NCBI GenBank assembly: GCA_003542325.1
Contig: DPKV01000238.1
Location: 1-6,452, forward strand
Source of the DNA: Anaerolineaceae bacterium
Lineage (GTDB): Bacteria; Chloroflexota; Anaerolineae; Anaerolineales; Anaerolineaceae
Reading direction: 5' to 3'
DNA: 6,452 nt
The notes beneath the pieces are model-generated. The model had not been told where the DNA came from and ran no database searches. It saw only the letters and a list, made by a program, of their open reading frames with translations. Below, piece after piece: positions 5,991 through 6,452 of the stretch (within the stretch, counting starts at the first letter, position 1; each line of letters starts with the position of its first letter). Made by a program: the position numbers and the translations under genes.

Positions 5991-6452
5991 ATGTCAGGCT
6001 TTTTCGTAGCCGGTTTGATCAACATGGAAACAACCCTTGCGGTTGATGGCTTTCCCATTCCTTATTTCCCGGTCCGTTACCCCTTTTTTGGAATCCAGAC
6101 CACTGTTTCCGGTGTTGGATATAATATTGCCAAAGCATTGGTCACTCTTGGCGATACGGTTCACTTTGCTTCGCTGATTGGAAAAGGCGATCATGCGGTC
6201 TTGGTCCGTAATGCGCTTGAGCGGGACAATATCCCCGATGATCTGGTATTGAGTGCAGTTGATGCGACGGCGCAATCGGTGATCATTTACGATCCCCAAG
6301 GCAAACGGCAAATCCATACGGATCTGAAGAATATTCAGGAATACAGGTATCCGGAATCCCGGGCGGAACCGGCGATTGAGGATTCGGGTTTGGCGGTCAT
6401 TTGCAATGTGAACTTTTCCCGGCCATTGTTGGCGATTGCGAAAAAGGCTGGG
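5991..6452 (+). CDS. PfkB/ribokinase-family carbohydrate or nucleoside kinase, N-terminal part (partial at window edge)
   Basis: An open frame of 154 codons runs from ATG 5991 to the window end without a stop, about half of a typical 300-residue family member. It begins MSGFFVAGLINMETTLAVDG, matching the first beta strand and substrate-contacting region of PfkB kinases ('v.G..n.D.....'). Residues 44-70 read SGVGYNIAKALVTLGDTVHF ASLIGKG, the usual 'GGxGxNvAxxLaxLG..v.fig.vG.D' motif with serine in place of the first glycine. The following QSVIIYDPQGKRQIHTDLKN is the lid/second-strand segment ('t....i...dG.R.i'). The C-terminal GAGD catalytic motif is beyond the edge, so activity cannot be confirmed. 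The family phosphorylates sugars, nucleosides or related alcohols with ATP in the cytoplasm; the substrate is not readable here. The gene is 8 nt after mutL on the same strand and is very probably co-transcribed with it. Confidence 0.85.
   Translation, partial: MSGFFVAGLINMETTLAVDGFPIPYFPVRYPFFGIQTTVSGVGYNIAKALVTLGDTVHFASLIGKGDHAVLVRNALERDNIPDDLVLSAVDATAQSVIIYDPQGKRQIHTDLKNIQEYRYPESRAEPAIEDSGLAVICNVNFSRPLLAIAKKAG

Noticed and set aside
5994..6317. A 107-residue minus-strand open frame at the right end
   Set aside because: The plus-strand frame from 5991 is open to the window edge and carries PfkB motifs, so the minus-strand frame is a shadow.
1..6452. A hidden mobile element, CRISPR array, retron, toxin-antitoxin pair, tRNA or riboswitch
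   Set aside because: I found no long terminal repeats, regularly spaced repeats, transposase, reverse transcriptase or tRNA-like fold. Every long stretch is covered by the listed genes, and the three gaps are short.

Overview
The window is a compact bacterial chromosomal segment of moderate GC content. It holds a DNA-repair gene at or near each end and a small sensor-type protein plus a large secreted nuclease between them. The proteins suggest a Chloroflexota (Anaerolineae-like) bacterium. The pointers are the C-terminal 'DIKPG...NVxxKGVLPVAILG' domain on the nuclease, a GHPEP-less stand-alone PAS protein of a type I associate with anaerobic environmental bacteria, an endonuclease-type MutL, and a TATAAT box that leaves uvrC with essentially no leader. 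This assignment is inference from protein flavour, not a search result.

Layout: (1) positions 1-70, minus strand, are the first 23 codons of uvrC, running off the left edge. (2) Positions 71-283 are a divergent intergenic region with a likely leaderless uvrC promoter. (3) Positions 284-628, plus strand, encode a 114-residue single PAS-domain protein with no output domain. (4) Positions 727-4095, plus strand, encode a 1122-residue exported nuclease: signal peptide, two lamin-tail-like domains, a YhcR/ExeM-type OB-fold region, an endonuclease/exonuclease/phosphatase (EEP) catalytic domain, and a C-terminal beta-type accessory domain. (5) Positions 4096-4236 hold a strong intrinsic terminator and then a TATAAT box for the next gene. 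(6) Positions 4237-5982, plus strand, are a complete mutL (581 residues) with ATPase, endonuclease and clamp-binding motifs. (7) Positions 5991-6452, plus strand, are the first 154 codons of a PfkB/ribokinase-family sugar or nucleoside kinase, 8 nt after mutL and running off the right edge.

How they may work together: UvrC (nucleotide excision repair) and MutL (mismatch repair) are intracellular housekeeping proteins. The nuclease acts outside the cell and would digest environmental DNA or RNA for phosphate, carbon and nucleosides, or remodel eDNA matrix. The terminator separates the nuclease unit from the mutL-kinase unit. No terminator is visible between the PAS gene and the nuclease, so read-through or co-transcription is possible. 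I see no mobile element, CRISPR array, tRNA, rRNA, toxin-antitoxin pair or recognisable defence system. The window looks like an ordinary core/housekeeping region with one notable exported enzyme, and I do not find a convincing undescribed multi-gene system.
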